Part shown: piece after piece, positions 8,078 through 17,848 of the stretch
Position numbering within the stretch: the first letter of the stretch is position 1
Layout: every line of letters begins with the position of its first letter
Assembly: GCF_018398335.1 (NCBI RefSeq)
Contig: NZ_JAHBRX010000001.1
Span: 3,216,001-3,280,000, forward strand
Length of the DNA stretch: 64,000 bases
Direction of reading: 5' to 3'
Origin: Chelatococcus sp. HY11
GTDB taxonomy: Bacteria > Pseudomonadota > Alphaproteobacteria > Rhizobiales > Beijerinckiaceae
Notes under the pieces: model-generated
What the model was told of the DNA's origin: nothing
The model's input: the letters and a program-made list of their open reading frames with translations, nothing else
Database searches by the model: none
Position numbers and translations under genes: made by a program

Positions 8078-9904
8078 TCAGGCGCTGATGGCTTCCTTCT
8101 GACGCTCGGCGCGCTTGCGATCATTCGGATCGAGCAGCGCCTTGCGCAGACGGATCGACTTCGGCGTGACCTCGACCAGTTCGTCGTCCTGAATCCATGC
8201 AAGCGCACGCTCGAGCGTCATCTTGATGGGCGGCGTCAGGCGCACGGCTTCGTCCTTCGAGGTCGTGCGGATGTTGGTGAGCTTCTTGCCCTTCAGCACA
8301 TTGACCTCGAGGTCGTTGTCGCGCGTGTGGATGCCGACCAGCATGCCCTGATAGACCTTCCAGCCCGGCTCGATGATCATCGGGCCGCGATCTTCCAGGT
8401 TCCAGAGGGCATAAGCCACCGCCTCACCCTGCTCGTTGGAGATCAGCACGCCGTTGTTGCGTCCGGCGATCTCGCCCTTGTACGGCTCATAGGCATGGAA
8501 CAGCCGGTTCATGATGGCGGTGCCGCGCGTGTCGGTGAGCAGTTCCGACTGGTAGCCGATGAGGCCGCGGGTCGGCGCGTAGAACACCAGACGCTGGCGA
8601 TTGCCACCGGAAGGGCGCATCTCGACCATCTCGGCGCGGCGCTCGGACATCTTCTGGACGACAGTGCCGGAATATTCCTCGTCGACGTCGATGACCACCT
8701 CTTCGATCGGCTCCAGCGTCTCGCCGTTCTCGCCTTCCGAAAACACGACGCGGGGACGCGACACGGCGAGCTCGAAGCCCTCGCGGCGCATGGTCTCGAT
8801 GAGAATGGCGAGCTGCAATTCACCACGACCGGAAACGAAGAAGGAGTCCTTGTCCTGGGACTCCTCGATCTTCAGCGTGACGTTGCCCTCGGCTTCCTTG
8901 AACAGGCGATCGCGGATCATGCGGCTCGTGACCTTGTCGCCTTCCGTGCCGGCGAGCGGCGAATCGTTGACGATGAAGGACATGGTGACGGTCGGCGGGT
9001 CGATCGGCTGGGCCTGGATCGCCTCGGTGACCGAGAGGTCGCAGAAGGTGTCGGCCACGGAGCCCTTCACCAGACCAGCGATGGACACGATGTCGCCCGC
9101 CTCGCCAATCTCGATCGGCTGGCGCTCGATGCCGCGGAAGGCGAGGATCTTGGAAACGCGGCCGTTCTCGACCAGGTTGCCGTCACGATCGATGACCTTG
9201 ATGGTCTGGTTCGGCTTCACCGTACCGGAAGCGATGCGGCCGGTAATGATGCGCCCGAGGAACGGGTTGGCCTCGAGCAGCGTGCCGAGCATGCGGAAGG
9301 AGCCTTCCTCGACCTTGGCCGGCGGCACATGCTTGACCACGAGGTCGAACAACGGCGCGAGACCGTCTTCCTTCGGGCCTTCTGGCGAATGGGCCATCCA
9401 GCCGTCACGGCCGGAACCGTAGAGGATCGGGAAGTCGAGTTGCTCATCGGTCGCGTCGAGCGCGGCGAAGAGGTCGAACACCTCGTTGATGACCTCCGCC
9501 GCGCGTGCGTCCGGACGGTCCACCTTGTTGATCGCCACGATCGGCTTGAGGCCGATCTTCAACGCCTTGCCGACGACAAACTTCGTCTGCGGCATGGGGC
9601 CTTCGGCCGCATCGACCAGCACGATCGCGCCATCGACCATGGAGAGAATGCGCTCCACCTCGCCGCCGAAATCGGCGTGACCGGGCGTATCGACGATATT
9701 GACGCGGACATCCTTCCAGACGACCGATGTCGCCTTGGCGAGAATGGTGATGCCGCGTTCCTTTTCGAGGTCGTTGGAGTCCATCACGCGTTCGGCGACG
9801 CGCTGGTTCTCGCGGAACGATCCCGACTGCTGGAGCAATTTGTCGACAAGGGTCGTCTTACCGTGGTCGACGTGTGCGATAATCGCTATGTTGCGCAAGT
9901 TCAT
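8078..9904 (-). CDS. typA: translational GTPase TypA/BipA
   Basis: 608 residues, full length. G1 is AHVDHGKTTLVDKL (10-23), G2 lies in the ERGITI segment, G3 is DTPGHADFGGE and G4 is NKVDRPDA. EF-G-like domains II, III and V follow, with the BipA-specific C-terminal domain (YGLWNLEDRG-like and RTTSKDEA segments). TypA binds the ribosome and helps assembly and translation under stress and cold. A caggaaaa site precedes the ATG on the minus strand. It is transcribed as a single gene, bounded by its own terminator. Confidence 0.97.
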   Translation of the reverse strand: MNLRNIAIIAHVDHGKTTLVDKLLQQSGSFRENQRVAERVMDSNDLEKERGITILAKATSVVWKDVRVNIVDTPGHADFGGEVERILSMVDGAIVLVDAAEGPMPQTKFVVGKALKIGLKPIVAINKVDRPDARAAEVINEVFDLFAALDATDEQLDFPILYGSGRDGWMAHSPEGPKEDGLAPLFDLVVKHVPPAKVEEGSFRMLGTLLEANPFLGRIITGRIASGTVKPNQTIKVIDRDGNLVENGRVSKILAFRGIERQPIEIGEAGDIVSIAGLVKGSVADTFCDLSVTEAIQAQPIDPPTVTMSFIVNDSPLAGTEGDKVTSRMIRDRLFKEAEGNVTLKIEESQDKDSFFVSGRGELQLAILIETMRREGFELAVSRPRVVFSEGENGETLEPIEEVVIDVDEEYSGTVVQKMSERRAEMVEMRPSGGNRQRLVFYAPTRGLIGYQSELLTDTRGTAIMNRLFHAYEPYKGEIAGRNNGVLISNEQGEAVAYALWNLEDRGPMIIEPGWKVYQGMLVGIHTRDNDLEVNVLKGKKLTNIRTTSKDEAVRLTPPIKMTLERALAWIQDDELVEVTPKSIRLRKALLDPNDRKRAERQKEAISA

Positions 9905-10317
9905 GGGTTTTCCTGGCCGCGACCCTCTCGGAACCTTACGGATCAGGGCCGGTGGTTAGCAGATAGACGATGACAATATGAATAATGGGCCGCGAACCTC
10001 CCAAGGCCCGCAGCCGCGCATGTTGCGCTGCATATACGGCGAAATCGCTTCCACGGCAACGTGTAGCGTTGCAATTGGCCAATGGACGACGCAACCGCCA
10101 CATTGACCTCGCCTCCTGTCCCCCGTAAGCAAGAGCCGTTGTCGGGCAGCTGGTACCTGGGGAGGTGCAGCCTGATGACGATGGGCATGGCAGGTTGGAA
10201 AACGGCCGTAGACATGTCAGGAGCAAGCCGCTCCTTCGCCCACGACGCCCCCGCGTCCAGGGCGCGATAGGATCGTCCCGACACCCGGCCCCCCCTGGGG
10301 GAGGGTCGGAAACCCCT
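9905..10317. other. divergent intergenic region between typA and the MFS gene
   Basis: 413 bases with no gene. It must hold the typA promoter (minus) and the MFS gene promoter (plus). Small inverted repeats are present: GCAACG-N5-CGTTGC around 10056-10072 and the palindrome ATTGGCCAAT at 10074-10083. No regulator gene is adjacent, so neither can be assigned a protein. Confidence 0.45.
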
Positions 10318-11496
10318 ATGCCGTCGGTCATGTCGGAGCGCTATACGGCTATACTAGGGGCCTTCCTGGTCGCATTAGGTCCGGTCAGCCTTGCGCTCTA
10401 TACCCCGGCCATGCCAACGCTCGTCGAAGAACTCGCGACATCGTCGGCCGCCATCAAGCTGACCATCACCGCCTATTTCATCGGCTATGCCCTGGCGCAG
10501 CTCGTCTGCGGCCCATTGTCGGATGCCTACGGACGGCGCCCCGTCGCGATGGCCTTCTTCGCGCTCCACCTCCTTGGCAGCCTCATCGCGCTTTGGTCCC
10601 CCTCAATCGGCTGGCTCCTGGCCGGTCGCATCCTGCAAGGCACGGGGGCCGCCGCTGGGGTCGCCATTTCGCGCGCCATGGTACGCGACCAGTTTACCGG
10701 CGCGTCTTCCGTGCGAATCATGAGCCTGATCGGGCTGATGCTCGCCGTCGGACCAGCCCTTTCACCGGTGCTCGGCGGCCTTACCCTGAGCGTATTCAAC
10801 TGGCGCGCGCTGTTCGTGCTGATGGCCGTCTACGCCGCTGCCGCGATAGGCGTACTTCTCTTCGCGGCGCGCGAGACGAACGACCGGCCTGATCCGAAGA
10901 TGGCCCGGCCACGACAGTTCATGGCGAGCTACAAGACGCTTTGGACAGACCGGGCGTTTCTGCGGGCTGGTTTTCTTCTGGCGCTGGTCACCGGCGGGCT
11001 CTACACGCTGGCCACCCTCCTGCCGTTCGTTCTTATCAGTGAAGTGGGCCTGAGCCCGGTCGTGTTCGGCCTGGGGATGATGCTGCAGTCCGGGTCCTAC
11101 GCTCTCGGCTCTCTCCTCACGGCGCGCTTCATCACCTTGCTCGGCGCCGAACGCATCATCTCCATCGGACTTTGCTTTACGTTCACCGCGTCGCTCGGAT
11201 TTTTTATCGCGCTGTTTCACGAACCGTCGTTCCTGACTGTCATGGTGCCCGTGATGTTCTGGGCATTCGGCCTCGCTCTCACGATGCCCGGCGCGACCAC
11301 CAGCGCGCTTGCGAATTTTCCACGCATCGCAGGGGCCGCCGCCGCCATGGTCGGCTTCCTGCAAATCGCCGGCGGCCTCGCGGGCTCGGCCATCTCGGCG
11401 TTCTTCGTCGACCCCTATATCGCGCTGATGACCATCATGCCGGTCATGGGGCTCCTGGCAATCCTGTGCCACTTTGGATTGCGCGGCCGGTCCTGA
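10318..11496 (+). CDS. MFS multidrug efflux transporter, Bcr/CflA family
   Basis: 392 residues from ATG 10318 (gggagggtcgga upstream); ATG 10330 is an alternative. About 12 membrane segments. The MFS motif A lies between helices 2 and 3 (GPLSDAYGRRPV), and the first helix ends ALYTPAMPTLVEEL, which is characteristic of the Bcr/CflA drug:proton antiporters (bicyclomycin, chloramphenicol, possibly amino acids). Helix 5 carries the antiporter-like GPALSPVLGG. It sits in the cytoplasmic membrane. It is monocistronic and convergent with the site-2 protease gene, with 36 bases between stops. The substrate is unknown. Confidence 0.88.
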   Translation: MPSVMSERYTAILGAFLVALGPVSLALYTPAMPTLVEELATSSAAIKLTITAYFIGYALAQLVCGPLSDAYGRRPVAMAFFALHLLGSLIALWSPSIGWLLAGRILQGTGAAAGVAISRAMVRDQFTGASSVRIMSLIGLMLAVGPALSPVLGGLTLSVFNWRALFVLMAVYAAAAIGVLLFAARETNDRPDPKMARPRQFMASYKTLWTDRAFLRAGFLLALVTGGLYTLATLLPFVLISEVGLSPVVFGLGMMLQSGSYALGSLLTARFITLLGAERIISIGLCFTFTASLGFFIALFHEPSFLTVMVPVMFWAFGLALTMPGATTSALANFPRIAGAAAAMVGFLQIAGGLAGSAISAFFVDPYIALMTIMPVMGLLAILCHFGLRGRS

Positions 11497-11532
11497 GCTG
11501 CCGTCGCATGTCAGCACCGGCAGAGGCCAAGA

Positions 11533-12293
11533 TCAGGTGGCTGCCTGACGGGCCTGCTTGAACACCGCGAGGTTGGGCTGCGCCAGGATAAGCGCGATCA
11601 CGAGGAGCCAGAGACCGTAGCTGAACGAAAATGCGACCAGCGCGGCAACGAGGGCGAGGCCGCAGAGCGCAATCGTCAGGCCCGCCGCCTTCTTTCCGAT
11701 GACGGGCGCGAGAAGGACATAGGCGCTACGCCCGCCATCAAGCGGAAATGCGGGCAGGAGATTGAACAGCCCCAGCGAAACATTGATCCAGCTGCCGATG
11801 TCGAGGAGGCTGCGGAGCAAAGGCGGCGTCTCGCGGGTCGTGAGGCCCAACGCGGCCTCGAAAAGCCCATAGAGAACAAGATTGCTCAACGGCCCCGCGA
11901 GCAGGATGGCGACCGCCTTCCAAGGCGTCTTCGGCATCCATTTGAGATGGGCGACACCGCCAAAGGCATTGAGCCGGATTGCCTGCGAGGGGATGTCGAA
12001 CAGCCGCGCGACCTTTGAATGCGCGAGCTCATGTACCAGGACGGACAGTCCGAGAAGTACGACAAAGCCCGCGCCCAGCGCCATGATCGCGGGCCGGCCG
12101 GCGAGCCAGTAGGGAGTGGCGAGCAGGATCGCGACGAGGAGGAAGCCGCTGTCGATTTCGACGGGTACGCCGGCGACGCGGCCGAGACGCAGTACGGCGC
12201 CCTTCCTGACCCTCGATCTCTCGACTCGTGGCTGTCCTGCCGGCGGCTGGCCGGAGGGGGGCGCGGGATCCGTCGGCGTCCCCCCTGTGGCTG

Positions 12294-12297
<4 letters not shown>
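11533..12297 (-). CDS. site-2 protease family (M50) membrane metalloprotease
   Basis: 254 residues. After a Pro/Gly-rich N-terminus of about 35 residues come several membrane segments. The zinc motif is HELAH (in [14 protein letters not shown]) and the third ligand motif is [10 protein letters not shown]. There is no PDZ or CBS domain, so it belongs to the short, uncharacterised M50 group rather than to RseP. The GTG start overlaps the argG stop (GTGA), so it is translated coupled to argG. Such proteases cut transmembrane substrates within the bilayer; the substrate here is unknown. Confidence 0.86.
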
Positions 12298-13541
<1,244 letters not shown>

Positions 13542-13600
13542 GGGTTCAGATCTCGTCGACAAACGCGGCCGCTTAGGCGGCCTGCATGGGATGCCGCGGG

Positions 13601-13628
13601 ACTATAGTGCGCGCGCCAAGGGGCGCAA
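13601..13628 (-). promoter_or_regulatory. sigma-70 promoter for argG
   Basis: On the minus strand: TTGCGC (complement of 13623-13628), a 16-base spacer, then TATAGT (complement of 13601-13606), about 60 bases before the argG start. The transcribed leader contains a perfect hairpin, GGCCGC-N4-GCGGCC, at 13567-13582. Confidence 0.55.
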
Positions 13629-13827
13629 GCCGTTCGAACACCGCGGATACGACAAAGATGCGACGATTTGGCGAGGCTGTCCAAAAAAAGCGTCCCCCCG
13701 CCTGCCCGCCGAAAAAGATGCGTCGCGGCGCGAGTGGTATTTTATGCTTCGATATTGTTCGATCTCGACATCGCCGTCGTATTGACGCCATCTTCCCACT
13801 GTCCTGACTGGTGCTTGACTCAATAAA

Positions 13828-14460
13828 ATGGAGCGAAGCGTGCACCGCCATCAGCTGGATTTCTGGTATGATTTCGCGTCGCCCTACGCCTATCTGGCGG
13901 CGATGCGGATTGAAGCCCTCGCGGAAATCCATGCTGTCGATGTCCGCTGGCGGCCTTTCCTGCTCGGACCGATATTCGCCGCGCAGGGTTGGTCGGATTC
14001 GCCGTTCAACCTGTTTCCCGCCAAGGGGCGTTATCACTGGCGTGATCTCGCGCGGCAAAGCGCGAAATACGGCCTGCCCTTCAAGGCCCCTGCGAATTTT
14101 CCACCCAACAGCCTGGCGGCTGTTCGCCTTGGCCTTCATCTGCGCGACAGCGACCAGGCCGGCCCGTTTTCGCGGGCGCTGTTCGCCGCGACCTTCGGTG
14201 AGGGCCGCCCCATGTCCGACGCGGATGTGCTGGCCTCCGTCCTGACGAAGCTCGGCATCGATGCGGGCCGCGCCATTGCCGAGTCGCAAAGCGCTAACGT
14301 GAAGGCACGGTTGCGCGCCGAAACCGAGGAGGCCCGCTCCCGCGGGCTTTTCGGCTCCCCGACCTTCCTCACCGGCGACGGGGAGTTGTTCTGGGGGAAC
14401 GACCGTCTGGAAGAGGCCATGGCCTGGGCTGCCGGCGAGCGCCCCAGCGGCATGCTTTAA
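13828..14460 (+). CDS. 2-hydroxychromene-2-carboxylate isomerase family (DsbA-fold) protein
   Basis: 210 residues. It starts LDFWYDFASPYAYLAA, the DSBA-like isomerase/kappa-GST motif in which Ser replaces the thioredoxin CxxC cysteine and binds glutathione. Near the C-terminus GLFGSPTFLT holds the cis-Pro loop, followed by LFWGNDRLEEA, both hallmarks of the NahD family. The reaction in naphthalene breakdown is isomerisation of hydroxychromene carboxylate. No aromatic-degradation genes are adjacent, so the real substrate is uncertain. It lies alone, just upstream of the rimP operon promoter. Confidence 0.9.
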   Translation: MERSVHRHQLDFWYDFASPYAYLAAMRIEALAEIHAVDVRWRPFLLGPIFAAQGWSDSPFNLFPAKGRYHWRDLARQSAKYGLPFKAPANFPPNSLAAVRLGLHLRDSDQAGPFSRALFAATFGEGRPMSDADVLASVLTKLGIDAGRAIAESQSANVKARLRAETEEARSRGLFGSPTFLTGDGELFWGNDRLEEAMAWAAGERPSGML

Positions 14461-14489
14461 GGCGGCGCGGGTTTTCTGCCGCGCCGGTC

Positions 14490-14518
14490 TTGCACTTGAG
14501 CGCCTTGAGGTCTATGTT
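14490..14518 (+). promoter_or_regulatory. sigma-70 promoter of the rimP-nusA-infB operon
   Basis: TTGCAC at 14490-14495, a 17-base spacer, and TATGTT at 14513-14518. It lies after the isomerase gene and before the hairpin-rich leader, giving an untranslated leader of about 100 bases. Confidence 0.6.
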
Positions 14519-14542
14519 CCCCGCATCCTGATCATCCAGAAT

Positions 14543-14620
14543 GGTTCATGGTGAACCGTGACGGAGAGTGGGCCCCTACGGGTCCGCTCCTTTTTGTTCT
14601 GGAAAATCGAGTAGGGCCCC
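14543..14620 (+). ncRNA. attenuator-like leader RNA upstream of rimP
   Basis: Three elements sit in order. (1) A perfect hairpin GGTTCA-TGG-TGAACC at 14543-14557. (2) A 10-bp GC-rich stem with two G-U pairs, 14566-14575 with 14580-14589 around CTAC, followed one base later by TTTTT (14591-14595), which has the form of an intrinsic terminator. (3) GTAGGGCCC at 14611-14619, next to the rimP start, can pair with the loop and 5' arm of that terminator (GGGCCCCTAC, 14570-14579) over nine pairs with one bulged C. The layout suggests transcription or translation attenuation of the nusA operon. No protein or ligand is identified. Confidence 0.6.
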
Positions 14621-14622
14621 AT

Positions 14623-15399
14623 TTGACCGAGACTGATCTGCATCTGTTGGAACAACGTGTTATTGCCGAAAAGGGCGTGGCCGCGCGCGTGGCCACCATC
14701 GTCGAGCCCGTGCTCGCCGATCTCGGCTTCCGTTTGGTGCGGGTCAAGATCAACGGCATGAACGGATGCACCGTCCAGATCATGGCTGAGCGGCCTGACG
14801 GGTCCATGACCGTCGAGGGCTGCGAAGCGGTGAGCCGCGCGATATCGCCGGTGCTCGACCTCGAGGATCCGATCGACCGCGCCTACCACCTCGAAATCTC
14901 CTCGCCGGGCATTGATCGGCCGCTAGTACGCCGGTCCGATTTCGAACGCTGGGCGGGTCATGAGGCGAAAGTGGAGACCGCTCTGCCCGTCGAGGGCCGC
15001 AAGCGTTTCCGTGGCTTGCTGCGCGGCCTTGATGGGGAGGCGGCGCGTATCGAACGGCTCGACGCCAAGCCAGACGAGGTCGTTGACGTCCTGATACCGC
15101 TCGTCGACATCACCGAGGCGCGCCTTGTCCTCACGGACGAGTTGATCCGCGAGACGCTCCGTCGCGACAAGCATGGCGAGCTCCAGGACCTCGATTTCCA
15201 GGGCCTCGGCGACGATGTCGACATCGAGGATGTGGACGCGGTGCCGGACGAGGCCGACAACGACAACAGGCCGGGCTGGGCGGGCAAAACCAAAGCCAAG
15301 GAAGCCTGGGCCAAGGACGCGAAGACCAAGGGTGGGCCCAATCGCCAGGGCAAGAAGGCCAGCAAGCCTTCTGGTGAGAAGCCTTCCACCAACGAGTGA
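14623..15399 (+). CDS. rimP: ribosome maturation factor RimP
   Basis: 258 residues from TTG 14623. An ATG at 14548 is in frame but lies inside the leader hairpins and would encode an atypical 25-residue extension. The RimP N-domain ([20 protein letters not shown]) is followed by [10 protein letters not shown] and the SH3-like C-domain. A long acidic then Lys/Gly-rich tail (about 200-258) is typical of alphaproteobacteria. RimP acts in 30S subunit assembly. It is the first gene of the operon, with nusA 21 bases downstream. The leader structure sits directly before it. Confidence 0.93.
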   Translation: MTETDLHLLEQRVIAEKGVAARVATIVEPVLADLGFRLVRVKINGMNGCTVQIMAERPDGSMTVEGCEAVSRAISPVLDLEDPIDRAYHLEISSPGIDRPLVRRSDFERWAGHEAKVETALPVEGRKRFRGLLRGLDGEAARIERLDAKPDEVVDVLIPLVDITEARLVLTDELIRETLRRDKHGELQDLDFQGLGDDVDIEDVDAVPDEADNDNRPGWAGKTKAKEAWAKDAKTKGGPNRQGKKASKPSGEKPSTNE

Positions 15400-15420
15400 C
15401 CAAACGAGAGGATTGACGAC

Positions 15421-17103
15421 ATGGCGGTGAGCGCCAACAGGCTCGAGCTCCTGCAGATCGCCGACGCCGTCGCGCGGGAAAAAGTGATTGACCGCGGTAT
15501 CGTGCTCGCGGCCATGGAGGATGCGATCGCCAAGGCGGCGCGGTCCCGCTATGGCGCCGAGACCGATATTCACGCGGAAATCAATCCCCGCACGGGCGAA
15601 CTGCGCCTGGCGCGTCACCTGCTCGTTGTGGACGATGTCGAGAATTCATCGACCCAGATCGGCCTCGTTCAGGCGCGGCGCCACAACCCCGCCGCCCAGA
15701 TCGGCGACGTCATCTCCGATACGCTGCCTCCGTTTGATTTCGGCCGCATCGCGGCGCAGTCCGCGAAACAGGTCATCGTGCAGAAGGTCCGCGAGGCCGA
15801 GCGTGATCGCCAGTATGAGGAATTCAAGGACCGCATCGGTCAGATCGTGAACGGCGTCGTGAAGCGCGCCGAATACGGCAACGTGATCGTCGATCTCGGC
15901 CGTGGCGAGGCGATCGTGCGTCGCGACGAGCTCATCCCGCGCGAGACGTTCCGCCCTGGTGACCGCATCCGCGCCTATGTCTATGACGTGCGTCGCGAGA
16001 CGCGCGGACCGCAGATCTTCCTGTCGCGCACCCACCCGCAGTTCATGGCCAAGCTGTTCGCGCAGGAGGTGCCGGAGATCTATGACGGTATCGTCGAGAT
16101 CAAGGCCGTGGCGCGCGACCCGGGCTCCCGCGCCAAGATCGCGGTGATCTCGCGTGATTCCTCCATCGATCCCGTCGGCGCTTGTGTCGGTATGCGCGGT
16201 TCGCGCGTGCAGGCCGTTGTCGGCGAGCTTCAGGGCGAAAAGATCGACATCATTCCGTGGTCCGTCGACAACGCCACCTTCATCGTCAACGCGCTGCAGC
16301 CGGCCGAGGTGGTCAAGGTGGTGCTCGACGAGGATTCAGAGCGCATCGAGGTGGTGGTGCCGGACGAGCAGCTGTCGCTCGCCATCGGCCGCCGCGGCCA
16401 GAACGTGCGGCTCGCCTCCCAGCTCACCGGTTGGGACATCGACATCCTGACGGAGGCCGAGGAATCGGAGCGCCGGCAGAAGGAATTCATCGAGCGAACC
16501 AACATCTTCATGGAACAGCTCGATGTCGATGAGGTCGTCGGCCAGTTGCTCGCCTCGGAAGGTTTCCGCTCGGTCGAGGAAATCGCCTTCGTGGAGCCCT
16601 CGGAACTTGCAACGATCGAGGGCTTCGACGACGATACAGCCGCTGAAATCCAGGCACGCGCGCAGGATTACCTGGCCCGTGTCGAGGCTGAGCTCGATGC
16701 ACGGCGTCAGGAACTCGGCGTCGCTGACGAGTTGCGCGAGATCGACGGTGTGACGACCGCCATGCTCGTGGCATTCGGCGAGAACGACATCAAGACGATC
16801 GAGGATCTCGCCGGCTGCGCGACCGACGAGTTGGCCGGATGGACCGAGCGCAAGGGCCAGGAGACGACCAAGCACAAGGGCATCCTCGATGACCTCGAGG
16901 TCTCCAAGGCCGAAGCGGAAGGCATGATCATGCTGGCCCGTGTCCGCATGGGCTGGATCGACGCCAGCGAGCTCGAGCAGGCGGCCGAGGAAGCCGAAGA
17001 CGGCGAGGAAACCGAGGCCACCGAGGCCACCGAGGCGGACGCCGCGGATGCCGACGAACAGACACCGGCCGAGGGCAGCACAGCCCCGGCCGCAGACAGA
17101 TGA
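15421..17103 (+). CDS. nusA: transcription termination/antitermination protein NusA
   Basis: 560 residues. N-terminal RNAP-binding domain about 1-125; S1 domain about 135-200 (GQIVNGVVKRAEYGNVIVDL); two KH domains (GMRGSRVQAVVGEL; AIGRRGQNVRLASQLTG) to about 345; then two C-terminal acidic repeat domains with helix-hairpin-helix-like segments. The tail contains ATEATEAD from a short GAG-rich tandem near 17010-17040. NusA controls pausing, termination and rRNA antitermination. It is preceded by gaggattgacgac. In many bacteria NusA can repress its own operon, which would suit the leader structure upstream. Confidence 0.98.
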   Translation: MAVSANRLELLQIADAVAREKVIDRGIVLAAMEDAIAKAARSRYGAETDIHAEINPRTGELRLARHLLVVDDVENSSTQIGLVQARRHNPAAQIGDVISDTLPPFDFGRIAAQSAKQVIVQKVREAERDRQYEEFKDRIGQIVNGVVKRAEYGNVIVDLGRGEAIVRRDELIPRETFRPGDRIRAYVYDVRRETRGPQIFLSRTHPQFMAKLFAQEVPEIYDGIVEIKAVARDPGSRAKIAVISRDSSIDPVGACVGMRGSRVQAVVGELQGEKIDIIPWSVDNATFIVNALQPAEVVKVVLDEDSERIEVVVPDEQLSLAIGRRGQNVRLASQLTGWDIDILTEAEESERRQKEFIERTNIFMEQLDVDEVVGQLLASEGFRSVEEIAFVEPSELATIEGFDDDTAAEIQARAQDYLARVEAELDARRQELGVADELREIDGVTTAMLVAFGENDIKTIEDLAGCATDELAGWTERKGQETTKHKGILDDLEVSKAEAEGMIMLARVRMGWIDASELEQAAEEAEDGEETEATEATEADAADADEQTPAEGSTAPAADR

Positions 17104-17119
17104 GGATGGGGAGACCGCC

Positions 17120-17848
17120 ATGTCGCGCCGACGCGACGCAACGGTGGATCTGCGGCGGGAGGAGCGGCTTTGCGCGGTGACGCGCGAGGTCAAGGATCCC
17201 GATGAGCTGATCCGTTTCGTTGCCGGCCCTGACGGGACGATGGTGCCTGACCTGCGCCGCCGGCTTCCGGGGCGCGGTGTCTGGGTGACCGGTACCGCGT
17301 CAGCGGTGCGGCAGGCGGTCAAACGGCGCGCCTTCGGGCGCAGCCTCAAGCAGGATGTGGTGACTTCGCCGGCGCTGGCCGACGAGGTGGCGGCCCTGCT
17401 CCGCCGCGATACCTTGCAGGCGCTCGCGCTCGCCAATAAGGCAGGCGCCGTGGTGACCGGTTTTGGCAAGGTCGAGGAAGCGGCGGAAAAGGGCAAGGTG
17501 GCAGCCTTGCTCCATGCCAGCGAGGCGGCTCCGGATGGCCGGCGCAAACTCGCGCAGGCGATGCGGAGGGGCTTTCCGGAGACCTCGGCGACCGTTGCTG
17601 TCGTCGATGTTTTCGCCGAAGGCGATTTGGATTTGGCATTGGGCCGGGCACATGTGATACATGCAGCCCTCATCGCAGGCCCTGGCAGCGAAGTGTTTAT
17701 GGCGCGCTGGCGTCGATTGGCGCGCTATGTGGCGGATGACGAACCCAGGGCGGGCCCGTCGGACGGTACATTGAACGAATTGGGCACAGGGCCGCGAGGC
17801 CCGGTGATGGATGAACGCGAAGGCGCAGGATTCGAGCGGAATGAGTGA
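17120..17848 (+). CDS. ylxR: YlxR (DUF448) and ribosomal L7Ae-like fusion, RNA-binding protein
   Basis: 242 residues from ATG 17120 (gggga site upstream). The first half is a YlxR domain (RLCAVTREV, then LPGRGVWV). The second is an L7Ae/L30e-like domain ([16 protein letters not shown]). It ends in a low-complexity tail. The fused form is usual in alphaproteobacteria, whereas Firmicutes carry the two as separate genes. YlxR proteins bind RNA, and in Bacillus one modulates RNase P. It overlaps the infB start by 8 bases. Confidence 0.9.
   Translation: MSRRRDATVDLRREERLCAVTREVKDPDELIRFVAGPDGTMVPDLRRRLPGRGVWVTGTASAVRQAVKRRAFGRSLKQDVVTSPALADEVAALLRRDTLQALALANKAGAVVTGFGKVEEAAEKGKVAALLHASEAAPDGRRKLAQAMRRGFPETSATVAVVDVFAEGDLDLALGRAHVIHAALIAGPGSEVFMARWRRLARYVADDEPRAGPSDGTLNELGTGPRGPVMDEREGAGFERNE

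Noticed and set aside
14548-14622. ATG 14548 as the rimP start
   Set aside because: It lies inside the first leader hairpin, would read through the terminator stem, and adds 25 residues not seen in RimP.
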